Source: JBDIAG01 sp047974565 | Lineage (GTDB): Bacteria > Actinomycetota > Actinomycetes > Actinomycetales > CAWJMD01 | Assembly (NCBI GenBank): GCA_047974565.1 | Contig: JBKECN010000067.1 | Span: 1-64,000, forward strand | Direction: 5' to 3' | DNA length: 64,000 nucleotides | Shown here: positions 1 to 10,518 of the stretch, in pieces | How the letters are laid out: every line of letters begins with the position of its first letter | Numbering within the stretch: the first letter of the stretch is position 1 | The notes under the pieces: generated by a model | What the model saw: only the letters and a program-made list of their open reading frames with translations | What the model was told of the DNA's origin: nothing | Database searches by the model: none | Translations under genes and position numbers: made by a program

Positions 1-79
<79 letters not shown>

Positions 80-565
80 CCCCGGCCACGTACGGCAGCC
101 CTCGGCCACCTCTACCGTCACCCGACATGCCACACCGTCACCCGGGTCACGGTTGGCAACTCCGCACCGTCACCCGGGTCGCCACAACGTCACCCAGGCC
201 ACGGTTTGGCAGCCGCACACCGTCACCCGAAGCGCCACATCGTCACCCTGGTCACGGTTGGCAGCCCACGGCCACCTCTACCGTCACCCGAGGCCGCACA
301 ACGTCACCCCGGTCACGGTTGGCAGCCCACGGCCACCTCTATCGTCACCCGAGGCCGCACATCGTCATCCGGGTCACGTTTGGCAGCCCGCGGTCACCTC
401 TACCGTCACCCGAGGCCGCACAACGTCACCCGGGTCACGGTTGGCAACTCCACAACGTCACCCGAGGCGCCACATCGTCACCCGGGTCACGTTTGGCAGC
501 CTGCGGCCACCTCTACCGTCACCCGAGGCGCCACAACGTCACCAGGGTCACGTTTGGCAGCCCAG
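80..565. repeat. 61/52-bp minisatellite downstream of purE
   Basis: Tandem degenerate repeats built around a GGTTGGCAGCC / GTTTGGCAGCC core and GTCACCCG blocks. Cores begin near 91, 151, 203, 256, 317, 378, 439, 491 and 552, so the spacing is mostly 61 bp with 52-bp short units. The period is not a multiple of three, and the open frames crossing it on the plus strand are repetitive His/Pro/Arg strings, so I read it as non-coding. It ends about 40 bp past the purE stop. Confidence 0.85.
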
Positions 566-606
566 ACCCACCGCCCAGACGATCCCAGCCCCAACCGGTC
601 AGAACT

Positions 607-1128
607 CTAGGTCGACTCCCCAGCCCTGGTCCGGGCCAGGGCCGCACCCTTGCGTTGGGCGGTGGCCCGCAGCTCCTGCTGGAAGCCGTCCATCCGGGTG
701 CGCAGCAGCCGAGCGGGCTCGTCCACTCCACTGGCCAGGATCCGCACCGCGAGCAGGCCCGCGTTCCGGGCGCCCCCGATGCTGACCGTGGCGACCGGGA
801 CCCCGGCGGGCATCTGGACGATCGAGAGCAACGAGTCCATCCCATCGAGGTACTTCAGCGGGACGGGTACGCCGATCACCGGCAGGGTGGTGACCGAGGC
901 CAGCATCCCCGGCAGGTGGGCCGCGCCGCCGGCACCGGCGATGATCACCCGCAGGCCCCGCTCGGCGGCGCCCCGCCCGTAATCGATCATGTCCTGGGGC
1001 ATCCGGTGGGCCGAGACCACGTCCACCTCGCAGCCGACCCCGAACTCGGCGAGCGCCTTCTCGGCCTCGGCCATCACCGGGTAGTCGGAGTCGGAGCCCA
1101 TGACGACTCCGACCAGCGGCTCACTCAT
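607..1128 (-). CDS. purE: N5-carboxyaminoimidazole ribonucleotide mutase
   Basis: Converts N5-CAIR to CAIR in de novo purine synthesis, acting on the product of PurK. The 173-residue protein has the class I PurE pattern: an N-terminal GSDSDYPVM phosphate-binding loop, SAHRMP at about residues 40-45, and the GAGGAAHLPGM segment with its active-site glycines. Length is normal for bacterial PurE. The ATG start overlaps the end of purK by 8 bp, so the two should be co-transcribed with purK first and be translationally coupled. The repeat tract begins about 40 bp after the stop. Confidence 0.97.
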   Translation of the reverse strand: MSEPLVGVVMGSDSDYPVMAEAEKALAEFGVGCEVDVVSAHRMPQDMIDYGRGAAERGLRVIIAGAGGAAHLPGMLASVTTLPVIGVPVPLKYLDGMDSLLSIVQMPAGVPVATVSIGGARNAGLLAVRILASGVDEPARLLRTRMDGFQQELRATAQRKGAALARTRAGEST

Positions 1129-2299
1129 CGATCACTCCCTTGATGAAATCGGCGGCGTGCCGGGCGCGGGCGCGCACGTCGTCCAGGTCGTCCCCGCACA
1201 CAGTGACGTGCCCGAGTTTGCGTCCGGGACGCACCCCCTTGCCGTACATGTGCACCTTGGCGCCGGGGTCGCGGGCCATGACGTGCAGGTACGAGCGGTA
1301 CAGGTCCGGGTACTGCCCGCCCAGGACGTTGACCATCACGGTCCAAGGCGCTCGCGAGTGCACCTGCCCGAGCGGGAGATCCAGCACCGCCCGCAGGTGC
1401 TGTTCGAACTGTGAGGTCACCGCCCCCTCGATCGTCCAGTGCCCGCTGTTGTGCGGGCGCATGGCGAGTTCGTTGACCAGGAACCTGCCATCGCCGGTCT
1501 CGAAGCCCTCGACCGCCATCACCCCGGTGACACCGAGTTCTCCGGCGATCCGTAGCCCGACCTCGGTGGCTGCCGCCGCCAGTTCCGGGCTGAGCCCGGG
1601 CGCCGGCGCGATCACCTCGTCGCAGATCGAGTCGACCTGAATGGTCTGCACCACCGGCCAGGCCGCCGCCTGCCCGCTCGGGCTGCGCGCCACCAGGACG
1701 GCGAGTTCGCGAGTGAAGTCGACCTTCTGCTCGGCCAGCAGACCTTCGCTGAAGCGCTCGAACCAGTCAGCCGGAACGTCCTTCGGACCCGAGGCGACGA
1801 CCACGCCCTTGCCGTCGTAACCACCCCGGGGGGTCTTGACCACCACCGGCCAGCCGCCGACCTCGGCAGCGAAGTCGGCCACCTCCACGGCGGACCGCAC
1901 CCGAGCCCAGTGCGGGTTCGCGGCGAGGCCGTCCTCGCCGAGCAAGGCCCCCAACCGCTCCCGCATGACGAGCTTGTCCTGGGCATGCACCAGCGCCTGC
2001 GGTGGTGGGCCAACCGGATAGCCGTCCTGCTGGAGCCGCCGCAGAATCTCGGTCGGCACGTGCTCATGGTCGAAGGTCAGCGCGGCCACGCCGTCGGCGA
2101 CCTGGCGTACATCGGCCTCCTCGGTGTGGCTACCCAGGACGACGTCGGGGATCACCTGGGCAGCGGAGGAGTCCGGGTCACCGGCGAGCAGCCTGAGCCG
2201 CACTCCGAGCGGACCGGCCGCCTCGGCCATCATCCGGGCAAGCTGCCCGTCGCCGACGACTGCGACGGTGGGGAATCCTCCGGGGTGCTGGCTCGACAC
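1121..2299 (-). CDS. purK: N5-carboxyaminoimidazole ribonucleotide synthase
   Basis: ATP-grasp enzyme that carboxylates AIR to N5-CAIR using bicarbonate and ATP. From a GTG start at 2299 the protein has 392 residues: an N-terminal Rossmann-like segment (VAVVGDGQLARMM), the ATP-grasp core with KTPRGGYDGKGV, and NELAMRPHNSGHWT near the metal and AIR site. A longer open frame reaches 2479, but its first 60 residues are arginine-rich and unlike PurK. GTG 2299 is also preceded by TAGGCT at seven bases, fitting a leaderless start. It heads the purK-purE operon and diverges from the small membrane protein and gtrA-like genes. Confidence 0.95.
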   Translation of the reverse strand: MSSQHPGGFPTVAVVGDGQLARMMAEAAGPLGVRLRLLAGDPDSSAAQVIPDVVLGSHTEEADVRQVADGVAALTFDHEHVPTEILRRLQQDGYPVGPPPQALVHAQDKLVMRERLGALLGEDGLAANPHWARVRSAVEVADFAAEVGGWPVVVKTPRGGYDGKGVVVASGPKDVPADWFERFSEGLLAEQKVDFTRELAVLVARSPSGQAAAWPVVQTIQVDSICDEVIAPAPGLSPELAAAATEVGLRIAGELGVTGVMAVEGFETGDGRFLVNELAMRPHNSGHWTIEGAVTSQFEQHLRAVLDLPLGQVHSRAPWTVMVNVLGGQYPDLYRSYLHVMARDPGAKVHMYGKGVRPGRKLGHVTVCGDDLDDVRARARHAADFIKGVIDE

Positions 2300-2306
2300 G
2301 GCGGCA

Positions 2307-2312
2307 AGCCTA
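2307..2312 (-). promoter_or_regulatory. Putative -10 element of purK
   Basis: TAGGCT on the minus strand, seven bases before GTG 2299. With no Shine-Dalgarno sequence visible, this fits a leaderless transcript. It is one of eleven such elements in the window. Confidence 0.55.
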
Positions 2313-2607
2313 GGACACCGTCCACGTGGTCCGAGACACGTCGCGGGCGGGTTCGAGCCGGACATCCGAGCGCCTACGGCCGGGCGGCACGGGGGTTGTC
2401 GGGCGCGACGGCGACCCAATCGGGATCCGACACTCCCGAGCCGACTCCAAATCCACTCAGTGGGAGTGAAGGGGGCCACGAAACGCCGGATTTCTTATCG
2501 GCCATAACGGCCTGGCAGCGCGTGCCGCTTGGCCGACACTCCGCCGATGCCGAGATTCGACCAGATTCCGGCGTGTTCGATGTCGTGACATCCCAGGAGA
2601 GGGGTCA

Positions 2608-2635
2608 TCCTTAGAGGGCCGGACGAGCCTAAGGA
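2608..2635 (+). promoter_or_regulatory. Inverted repeat covering the Shine-Dalgarno site
   Basis: Perfect 7-bp arms TCCTTAG (2608-2614) and CTAAGGA (2629-2635) with a 14-base loop. The right arm contains AAGGA, which lies nine bases before ATG 2645. In RNA this stem would hide the ribosome binding site of the small membrane protein. Alternatively it could be an operator. The role is inferred from geometry alone. Confidence 0.5.
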
Positions 2636-2644
2636 CTTCCCCCA

Positions 2645-2845
2645 ATGCTTGAGGTCATCCTGCTGATCGCGGCCGTCGCGATCGGACTGATCTTCGTGAT
2701 GCGGATGGACGTGACCCCACGACCCACGCCGCAGCCGAAAGCCACCCAGACTCCAGCCCCGAACAGCGACGATCCCGGGGCCACCCCCGCTTCTGACGTC
2801 TCGCTCGGCACCAGCGCCGCGGCGGACAACAGCATCGCCGCCTGA
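2645..2845 (+). CDS. Small single-pass membrane protein, unknown function
   Basis: A 66-residue protein with one hydrophobic helix (LEVILLIAAVAIGLIFVMR) at the N terminus, then a Pro/Thr/Ala/Ser-rich hydrophilic tail. It looks like an inner-membrane anchor with a disordered extension. The start is supported by AAGGA nine bases upstream, which also lies inside a perfect inverted repeat. It ends 15 bp before the GtrA-like gene on the same strand, so the two are probably co-transcribed. I recognise no family, and a short conserved-looking frame in GC-rich DNA carries some risk of being spurious. Confidence 0.55.
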   Translation: MLEVILLIAAVAIGLIFVMRMDVTPRPTPQPKATQTPAPNSDDPGATPASDVSLGTSAAADNSIAA

Positions 2846-2860
2846 AATCCACCAGCCTCG

Positions 2861-3376
2861 GTGTCCATGGGCCTGGTGGCACGCCTGCGCGGCGCCCTCG
2901 ACGTCCTAGTCCGCGAGGTCCTGAAGTTCGGCGTGGTGGGCGCGCTCGCCTACGTCATCGACGTCGGACTGTTCAATCTGCTCCGGTTCGGCCCCGGCGA
3001 CCTGCTCCTGCACAAGCCGCTGACCGCCAAGGTCATCTCGGTCACGGTGGCGACCTGCTTCGCCTGGTACGGCAATCGACAGTGGACGTTCCGGCACCGC
3101 CGCACCCCGAATCCCGGTCGAGAACTCGTCCAGTTCGCGCTGATCAATATCATCGGGCTGGGCATCGGATTGGCCTGTCTGTTCGTCTCGCACTACGCCC
3201 TTGGCTTGAAAACTCCACTGGCAGACAATATTTCGGCGAACGGGGTCGGGTTGGTGTTGTCCACGCTGTTCCGGTTCTGGGCCTACCGTCAGTTCGTCTT
3301 CGTCTACGAACTTGGCGACGACCTCAAGCCCCCGCAGAACTCGCAGACTCCCACCGGCTCATCCGAGACCGGGTAG
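2861..3376 (+). CDS. GtrA-like family membrane protein
   Basis: Polytopic protein of about 170 residues with four predicted membrane segments and the GtrA-family pattern: KFGVVGALAYVIDVGLFNLL near the N terminus, NRQWTF mid-protein, and FRFWAYRQFVF near the C terminus. Family members are thought to move lipid-linked sugars across the membrane for surface glycan synthesis; the substrate here is unknown. Either GTG 2861 or ATG 2867 could be the start. In many actinomycetes a GtrA-like gene sits divergent from purK, as here. The last 18 bases overlap the converging cyclase gene. Confidence 0.88.
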   Translation: MSMGLVARLRGALDVLVREVLKFGVVGALAYVIDVGLFNLLRFGPGDLLLHKPLTAKVISVTVATCFAWYGNRQWTFRHRRTPNPGRELVQFALINIIGLGIGLACLFVSHYALGLKTPLADNISANGVGLVLSTLFRFWAYRQFVFVYELGDDLKPPQNSQTPTGSSETG

Positions 3377-4483
3377 CGACAGCCGCCACCGGTGCCGTGG
3401 CTCCTGGCTGGCCCAGGTGACCAGCCAGGGGGTGACCTGGCCCAGCCCCTTGACCGAACGCCGGCGCAGTGGCGTGCAGGTGATCCGTTCGTCGTCCTCG
3501 AGGGCCTGTGCGGTCACCTCATCGCAGATCACGTGACCCGGCTGGGCCAGGCTGGTCATCCGGCTGGCCAGGTTGACCGTCGCCCCGTACACGTCGCCCA
3601 GCCGGGCCAGTACCTCGCCGGTGGCGATGCCGACCCGCACGTCCGGCAGCATCGGGTCGGCTCCGATCTGCATCGCGATACTCAAGGCCGCCTCCACCGC
3701 CACCTCCGGTGGCCAGGCCACGAAGAGCACCTCGTCCCCGACCGTCTTGATCACCCGTCCACCGGCGGAGGTGATGGCATCGGAGGTGATCGACTCGAAG
3801 CGTTGGACGACTCCGCTGAGCTCGCGTTCGGGCAGCCGGCGGACGAGCCGGGTGAAGGAGACCAGGTCGGCGAAGCAGACCGAGCGCCGCAGCATCGGCA
3901 CGCTGTTGTCCGGAGAGGTCTCGGTGACGAAGCGCCGCATCGCCGAGGCCAGGTGCCGCCGCCAGGCGTAGACGATGAGCGCCTCGAAACCGTCGGCGAA
4001 GTCAGGGGCCAGCTCTGCCACCCGGCCCACCGCTGCCTCCACTGCTGCATCCGCGGCGCTTCCGTCGCCCATCTGCCCCGACTGAGCGGCGAGATCCGCG
4101 GCGGCGTCGGCGAACTCCTCACCGAGCAGTTGCACCTGCCAGGACGCCATCCGGTCCACCGACCGGCCGACGGCCCGGGTCAACGCCAGGGCGAGCTGGT
4201 CGTCGAGCACCCCGTCGCGGACCAGGGCGCTGACCGCTTGCAGAGCCTGCACGTCGGACTCGGTGAAGGCCCGCTGCTCGGGTTCGACCACCGGCAGCCC
4301 CAGGGCCCGCCAGAACCTGCGGGCGGAGAAGGTCGACACACCCGCTTTGGCCGCCACATCCGGGCCACGCAGGGTGCGCGGAGCACCCAGGATCCGCTCC
4401 TCCTCGGTGAGCGCGGCCTCGACGACGGCCTCGGTGCCCGGGCTGGTGGCGTCGTGCTCTCCCCGAGCCTGCCCAGCGTTCAT
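3359..4483 (-). CDS. Adenylate/guanylate cyclase, class III
   Basis: 374-residue cytoplasmic protein. The first ~180 residues resemble the actinobacterial cyclase regulatory region, including a helix-turn-helix-like stretch (GVSTFSARRFWRALGLP). The C-terminal ~190 residues are a class III catalytic domain: VCFADLVSFTRL carries a metal-binding Asp, TVGDEVLFV the second metal site, and GIATGEV, YGATVNLASRM and KGLGQVTPW follow. It should make cAMP or cGMP, but the substrate is not fixed by what I can see. The ATG overlaps the birA stop (ATGA), so it is translated from the birA transcript. Its 3' end overlaps the converging gtrA-like gene by 18 bp. Confidence 0.9.
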   Translation of the reverse strand: MNAGQARGEHDATSPGTEAVVEAALTEEERILGAPRTLRGPDVAAKAGVSTFSARRFWRALGLPVVEPEQRAFTESDVQALQAVSALVRDGVLDDQLALALTRAVGRSVDRMASWQVQLLGEEFADAAADLAAQSGQMGDGSAADAAVEAAVGRVAELAPDFADGFEALIVYAWRRHLASAMRRFVTETSPDNSVPMLRRSVCFADLVSFTRLVRRLPERELSGVVQRFESITSDAITSAGGRVIKTVGDEVLFVAWPPEVAVEAALSIAMQIGADPMLPDVRVGIATGEVLARLGDVYGATVNLASRMTSLAQPGHVICDEVTAQALEDDERITCTPLRRRSVKGLGQVTPWLVTWASQEPRHRWRLSLPGLG

Positions 4484-5457
4484 CCGAGCGGCTCACCGGG
4501 GCGGACGGTAGTCACGTCGCCAGCAGCCACCGGGACGAGCCGGTCGCCCTCGCGCACCAGCAGTCGGCCGGATTCGTCCAGTCCTTCGGCGATCCCCAGC
4601 AGGTCGGGGTGCGCGGGGCGCTGGACCCGGACCAGGCTGCCCAGGGTGTCGCACGACTCCCGGGCCGCAGCCGCCAAGCCGCTGGCCTCGGCGTCGCCGT
4701 GATGGGCACGCCACTGGTCGTCGAGACGGGCGAGTTCGCGCACGATGGCGCGCAGCAACAGTTCGCGGTCGGTGGTCGCTGCCCCGGCCAGGGCCAGCGA
4801 GGTGGCCGTAGGGACGGGCAACTCCTCGGCGGACAGGGTGACGTTGAGGCCGATGCCGAGCACCGCAGCCGGTGCGGACCCGGGCTCGGCGGCGGGCACG
4901 ATCTCGCCAAGGATTCCGGCGACCTTGCCTGGCGGGGCCACCGGCCGCCCCTGGGGTGGGCCGCTCGCCGGGAAGTGCGCGGGATTGCCGGGCGAGGCAG
5001 AGTCGTCCGGCAGCTCCGAAAGCACCAGCGGCCGATGAGTCGGCGACAGCACCGGGACCAGGACGTCGTTGGGCCACTTCAGGCGCGCCTCGACCCCGGC
5101 GTGTCGGCGCAGCGTGTTGGTCACCGCCAAGCCGGCCAGCAGCGAGAGCCATGACCAGGTGTGCATCGGCGTCTCGGGCCGCAGCAGCACCGAGAAGGTC
5201 AGGCACGACCGCGCCGGGGTGAGCCAACTGCGGCCCAGGCGTCCGCGGCCGGCGGTCTGATGCTCGGTGACCAGCAGGGTTCGGTCCGGGGCCTCGTCGG
5301 CGCCGGTTCTGGCCAGCGACACGAGGTCCGCGTTCGTCGATCCCGTGACATCGCTCACGTCGAGTCTGCGCAGAGGGAGCCCGTTTCCGACCAGCGCCGT
5401 GCGCAGCGAGGTGCTCCGCAGCGGTGGTCGCCGCAGATCCGAGAATGCCGCCCGCAT
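4480..5457 (-). CDS. birA: Biotin-[acetyl-CoA-carboxylase] ligase
   Basis: Attaches biotin to the carboxyl-carrier lysine, here most likely of the carboxylase alpha chain encoded at 35.3 kb. The 325-residue protein carries TGSTNADL, the biotin-binding EHQTAGRGRLGRSW and KWPNDVLV, and KVAGILGE. There is no N-terminal helix-turn-helix, so it is a ligase without repressor function. ATG 5457 has TACGCT six bases upstream; a longer frame to 6303 is antisense to accD and rejected. A proline-rich insertion lies between the KWPNDV and KVAGILGE motifs. It heads an operon with the cyclase and diverges from accD. Confidence 0.95.
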   Translation of the reverse strand: MRAAFSDLRRPPLRSTSLRTALVGNGLPLRRLDVSDVTGSTNADLVSLARTGADEAPDRTLLVTEHQTAGRGRLGRSWLTPARSCLTFSVLLRPETPMHTWSWLSLLAGLAVTNTLRRHAGVEARLKWPNDVLVPVLSPTHRPLVLSELPDDSASPGNPAHFPASGPPQGRPVAPPGKVAGILGEIVPAAEPGSAPAAVLGIGLNVTLSAEELPVPTATSLALAGAATTDRELLLRAIVRELARLDDQWRAHHGDAEASGLAAAARESCDTLGSLVRVQRPAHPDLLGIAEGLDESGRLLVREGDRLVPVAAGDVTTVRPGEPLG

Positions 5458-5463
5458 GGGATC

Positions 5464-5469
5464 AGCGTA
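5464..5469 (-). promoter_or_regulatory. Putative -10 element of birA
   Basis: TACGCT on the minus strand exactly six bases before ATG 5457, fitting a leaderless mRNA. Confidence 0.55.
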
Positions 5470-5577
5470 GGCCGTACGTCTAGGCTCGGCGCGGGTGATG
5501 GTGCCCCTGGGCGCGTAACCGGCGAGTCGCCGGGGCGTCCGGCGAGAATGCATGACCGGATGCTGGAAGGGCTTGGC

Positions 5578-7194
5578 GTGGCCGACCTTACGACGACAGA
5601 TCACACGACTCCTCCCGACCTGGCCACCACGGCCGGCAAGTTGGCGGATCACGTCCGCCGCGAGCAGGAGATGGAGCACGCCGGCTCGGAACGGGCCATC
5701 GCCAAGCAGCACGAGCGGGGCAAACGCACCGCTCGCGAGCGCATCGAGATGCTCTTGGACGAGGGATCGTTCACCGAGTTGGACGGCTACGCCCGGCATC
5801 GTTCCTACGCTTTCGGGCAGCAGCACGACCGTCCGTACGGGGACGGCGTGGTCACCGGTCACGGCACCGTCGACGGACGCCAGGTTGCCGTCTTCGCCCA
5901 GGACTTCACCGTCTTCGGCGGCTCGCTGGGAGAGGTCTTCGGCGAGAAGATCTGCAAGGTCATGGACTACGCCATGAAGGTCGGTTGCCCGGTCGTCGGC
6001 ATCAACGACTCCGGCGGCGCAAGGATCCAGGAGGGCGTGGTCTCCCTGGCGCTGTACGCGGAGATCTTCCGGCGCAACGTGCACGCCTCCGGGGTGATCC
6101 CGCAGATCTCGCTGGTGATGGGTCCGTGCGCGGGTGGAGCCGTCTACTCCCCCGCCATCACCGACGCGATCGTCATGGTCGACCAGACCTCGCACATGTT
6201 CATCACCGGCCCGGACGTGATCAAGACGGTCACCGGGGAGGACGTCGGCTTCGAGGACCTGGGCGGGGCCCGCACCCACAACACGGTCTCGGGCGTGGCG
6301 CACTACATGGGCTCGGACGAACAGGACGCCATCGACTACGTCAAGACCCTGCTGGGCTTCCTGCCCGCAAACAACCTGGAGATGCCCCCCGGTTACTTCG
6401 GGGACGAGTCCGAACTCGAGGTGAGCGAGCAGGACAAGTGGCTCGACACCGTCATCCCGGACTCACCCAATGTGCCGTACTCGATGGCGGACGTCATCGC
6501 GCACGTCGTCGACGACGGCGACTTCCTGCCCTTCCACGGCCTGTACGCGCCCAACCTCATCTGTGGCTTCGCCCGGGTGGACGGCACCCCGGTGGGGGTG
6601 GTGGCCAACGAGCCCATGCAACTGGCCGGGTGCCTGGACATCGACGCCTCGGAGAAAGGCGCCCGCTTCGTGCGGATGTGCGACGCCTTCAACCTGCCGA
6701 TCCTCACCTTCGTCGACGTCCCGGGCTTCCTGCCCGGCACCGACCAGGAGTGGGGCGGGATCATCCGACGCGGCGCCAAGTTGCTGTACGCCTATGCCGA
6801 GGCAACGGTGCCGATGGTCACCGTCATCACCCGCAAGGCATACGGCGGCGCCTACGACGTGATGGGCTCCAAGCACCTGGGCGCGGACATCAACCTGGCC
6901 TGGCCGACCGGGCAGATCGCGGTAATGGGCGCTCAAGGGGCGGTGAACATCCTGTACCGGGGTCAGTTGAAGGAGACCGCGGACGCGGGCGGGGACGTGG
7001 ACGGCATGCGAGCCGAGTTGATCGCCGAGTACGAGAAGCACCTGGCCAACCCGTACATCGCCGCCGAGCGGGGGTACGTCGACGCGGTGATCATGCCCTC
7101 GACCACACGGGTGGCCGTGACCCAGGCGCTGCGGGGCCTGCTCACCAAGCGCGCCAGCCTGCCCGCCAAGAAGCACGGGAACATCCCGCTGTGA
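5578..7194 (+). CDS. accD: Acyl-CoA (propionyl/acetyl-CoA) carboxylase beta subunit
   Basis: Carboxyltransferase that moves CO2 from carboxybiotin to acetyl- or propionyl-CoA. The 538 residues cover both crotonase-like halves: GINDSGGARIQEGV and GPCAGGAVYSPAITD form the N-terminal oxyanion region, and VDVPGFLPGTDQE and RKAYGGAYDVMGSK the C-terminal one. The start is GTG 5578 because GGAAGG (5565-5570) lies seven bases upstream; ATGs at 5548 and 5560 lack a good site. The stop overlaps the epsilon gene (GTGA). This is the AccD5/PccB type of actinomycetes; the biotinylated partner lies 28 kb away. Confidence 0.95.
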   Translation: MADLTTTDHTTPPDLATTAGKLADHVRREQEMEHAGSERAIAKQHERGKRTARERIEMLLDEGSFTELDGYARHRSYAFGQQHDRPYGDGVVTGHGTVDGRQVAVFAQDFTVFGGSLGEVFGEKICKVMDYAMKVGCPVVGINDSGGARIQEGVVSLALYAEIFRRNVHASGVIPQISLVMGPCAGGAVYSPAITDAIVMVDQTSHMFITGPDVIKTVTGEDVGFEDLGGARTHNTVSGVAHYMGSDEQDAIDYVKTLLGFLPANNLEMPPGYFGDESELEVSEQDKWLDTVIPDSPNVPYSMADVIAHVVDDGDFLPFHGLYAPNLICGFARVDGTPVGVVANEPMQLAGCLDIDASEKGARFVRMCDAFNLPILTFVDVPGFLPGTDQEWGGIIRRGAKLLYAYAEATVPMVTVITRKAYGGAYDVMGSKHLGADINLAWPTGQIAVMGAQGAVNILYRGQLKETADAGGDVDGMRAELIAEYEKHLANPYIAAERGYVDAVIMPSTTRVAVTQALRGLLTKRASLPAKKHGNIPL

Positions 7195-7463
7195 GTCCCA
7201 CCCAGCCGGCGCACCCGGGTGGGCCCGCGAACGTGGGCGGGCCCGACGAACCGGGCCACATCGCGCCCACCCTGCGGATCGACGGCAATCCCACCGCCGA
7301 ACAGATCGCGGCGGTCACCGCCGTGCTGATCGCCGCCGCCCGAGGCCCGGTCGAGGCCGACCAGGCCCCGAAGGCACCCTCCCGCTGGTCCACTCCCCCC
7401 ACCCGCCCGACGAGTTGGCGGCCCGGCCCGGGCGCCTGGATGAGCAGCGGCTGGGGTCGCTGA
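7191..7463 (+). CDS. accE: Acyl-CoA carboxylase epsilon subunit
   Basis: Small 90-residue protein starting with GTG 7191, which overlaps the accD stop by four bases. Epsilon subunits of actinomycete carboxylases are short, begin with a disordered stretch, carry a helix of the type PTAEQIAAVTAVLIAAA, and end in a Trp/Pro/Arg-rich tail; here the tail runs SRWSTPP...WRPGPGAWMSSGWGR. Known members stabilise the alpha-beta complex. Identification rests on this pattern and on position directly after accD. Confidence 0.88.
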   Translation: MSPTQPAHPGGPANVGGPDEPGHIAPTLRIDGNPTAEQIAAVTAVLIAAARGPVEADQAPKAPSRWSTPPTRPTSWRPGPGAWMSSGWGR

Positions 7464-7649
7464 GCCGAGACCCCCTCGACACCCCCGCTCGGCCTCCAGG
7501 CGGCCCGACGTGGCGCTCGTCACGTTCGCGGTCGTGGCACGCCCGCATGGCTCGGCGGGACCCACCTCGTGGCCGATCTTGGGGGATTCTGTGTCCCTTC
7601 TGTGTCCTGGGTCACCGTGCCCCCTGGGACCTACCGCCAAGTCAGGCGC

Positions 7650-7655
7650 TACGGT
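7650..7655 (+). promoter_or_regulatory. Putative -10 element of sdhC
   Basis: TACGGT six bases before GTG 7662, with no Shine-Dalgarno sequence between them; fits leaderless transcription of the sdhCAB operon. Confidence 0.55.
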
Positions 7656-7661
7656 TCGACG

Positions 7662-8360
7662 GTGGCCACTTCGCTCGTACCCCCGTCCCAACGCTCCGCC
7701 AGGCGGACGACCGTCGCCACCAAGATGGTGATGGCCGCCTCGGGCCTGTTGTTCGTGTTCTACGTATTCATGCACATGTACGGCAACCTCAAGGCCTTCG
7801 CCGGTGCCGACGCATTCAACGAGTACGCGCATCACCTGCGCACCATCGGCGAGCCGATCCTGCCGTACAGCGGCTTCCTCTGGCTGTTCCGCCTGCTGCT
7901 CATCGTCGCGCTCGTCCTCCACGTCACCTCGGCCGTTTCCCTGTGGCGCCGGGCCAACGGTGCCCGCTCCCAGCGGTACGTGGCGAAGAAGGCGGTCGCC
8001 GCGTCCGTCTCGTCCCGGTGGATGCGCTGGGGCGGCATCACGCTGCTGCTGTTCATCGTCTTCCACCTGTTGCAGTTCACCACCAACACGATCCGGGTGA
8101 ACGGCGACTACGCCGAGCCGTACGACAGGCTCGTGGCCGGCTTCGGCGTGTGGTGGGTGGTGGTGATCTACCTGCTGGCCCTGGCTGCCCTCGGCATGCA
8201 CCTTCGGCACGGTTTCTGGAGCGCCTGCCAGACCCTGGGCTGGACCCACACCGACCGCAGCGCCGCGCAGGTCAAGGGCGCCGCACTGCTCTTGGCGATC
8301 ATCGTCGCGGGAGGCTTCGCGCTGGTCCCGCTGTCGGTCGCCTTCGGCCTGATCAGTTAG
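7662..8360 (+). CDS. sdhC: Succinate dehydrogenase cytochrome b subunit
   Basis: Membrane anchor of succinate:menaquinone oxidoreductase, of the single-subunit b558 type. The 232 residues contain about five membrane segments (near FVFYVFMHMYGN, FRLLLIVALVLHV, GGITLLLFIVFHLLQF, VVVIYLLALAALGMHLRHGF and the C-terminal ALLLAIIVAGGFALVP). Histidines in these helices are candidate ligands for two haems. No separate sdhD follows, which fits this type. The start is GTG 7662, six bases after TACGGT; the upstream extension to 7569 is unlike the family. It heads sdhCAB. Confidence 0.93.
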   Translation: MATSLVPPSQRSARRTTVATKMVMAASGLLFVFYVFMHMYGNLKAFAGADAFNEYAHHLRTIGEPILPYSGFLWLFRLLLIVALVLHVTSAVSLWRRANGARSQRYVAKKAVAASVSSRWMRWGGITLLLFIVFHLLQFTTNTIRVNGDYAEPYDRLVAGFGVWWVVVIYLLALAALGMHLRHGFWSACQTLGWTHTDRSAAQVKGAALLLAIIVAGGFALVPLSVAFGLIS

Positions 8361-8427
8361 CCCCACCCCCTACGACGCACCAAGGCAGACCGGCGGCAGA
8401 CCGGCCCAGGAATCGATAAGGACGCTG

Positions 8428-10514
<2,087 letters not shown>

Positions 10515-10518
<4 letters not shown>

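Noticed and set aside
127..1143. Long plus-strand frames across the 5' repeats and antisense to purE
   Set aside because: Translations are His/Pro/Arg repeat strings driven by the minisatellite, and the 3' part is the complement of purE.
2300..2479. N-terminal extension of PurK to 2479
   Set aside because: Arg/Pro-rich, unlike any PurK; GTG 2299 gives the normal N terminus and sits seven bases after TAGGCT.
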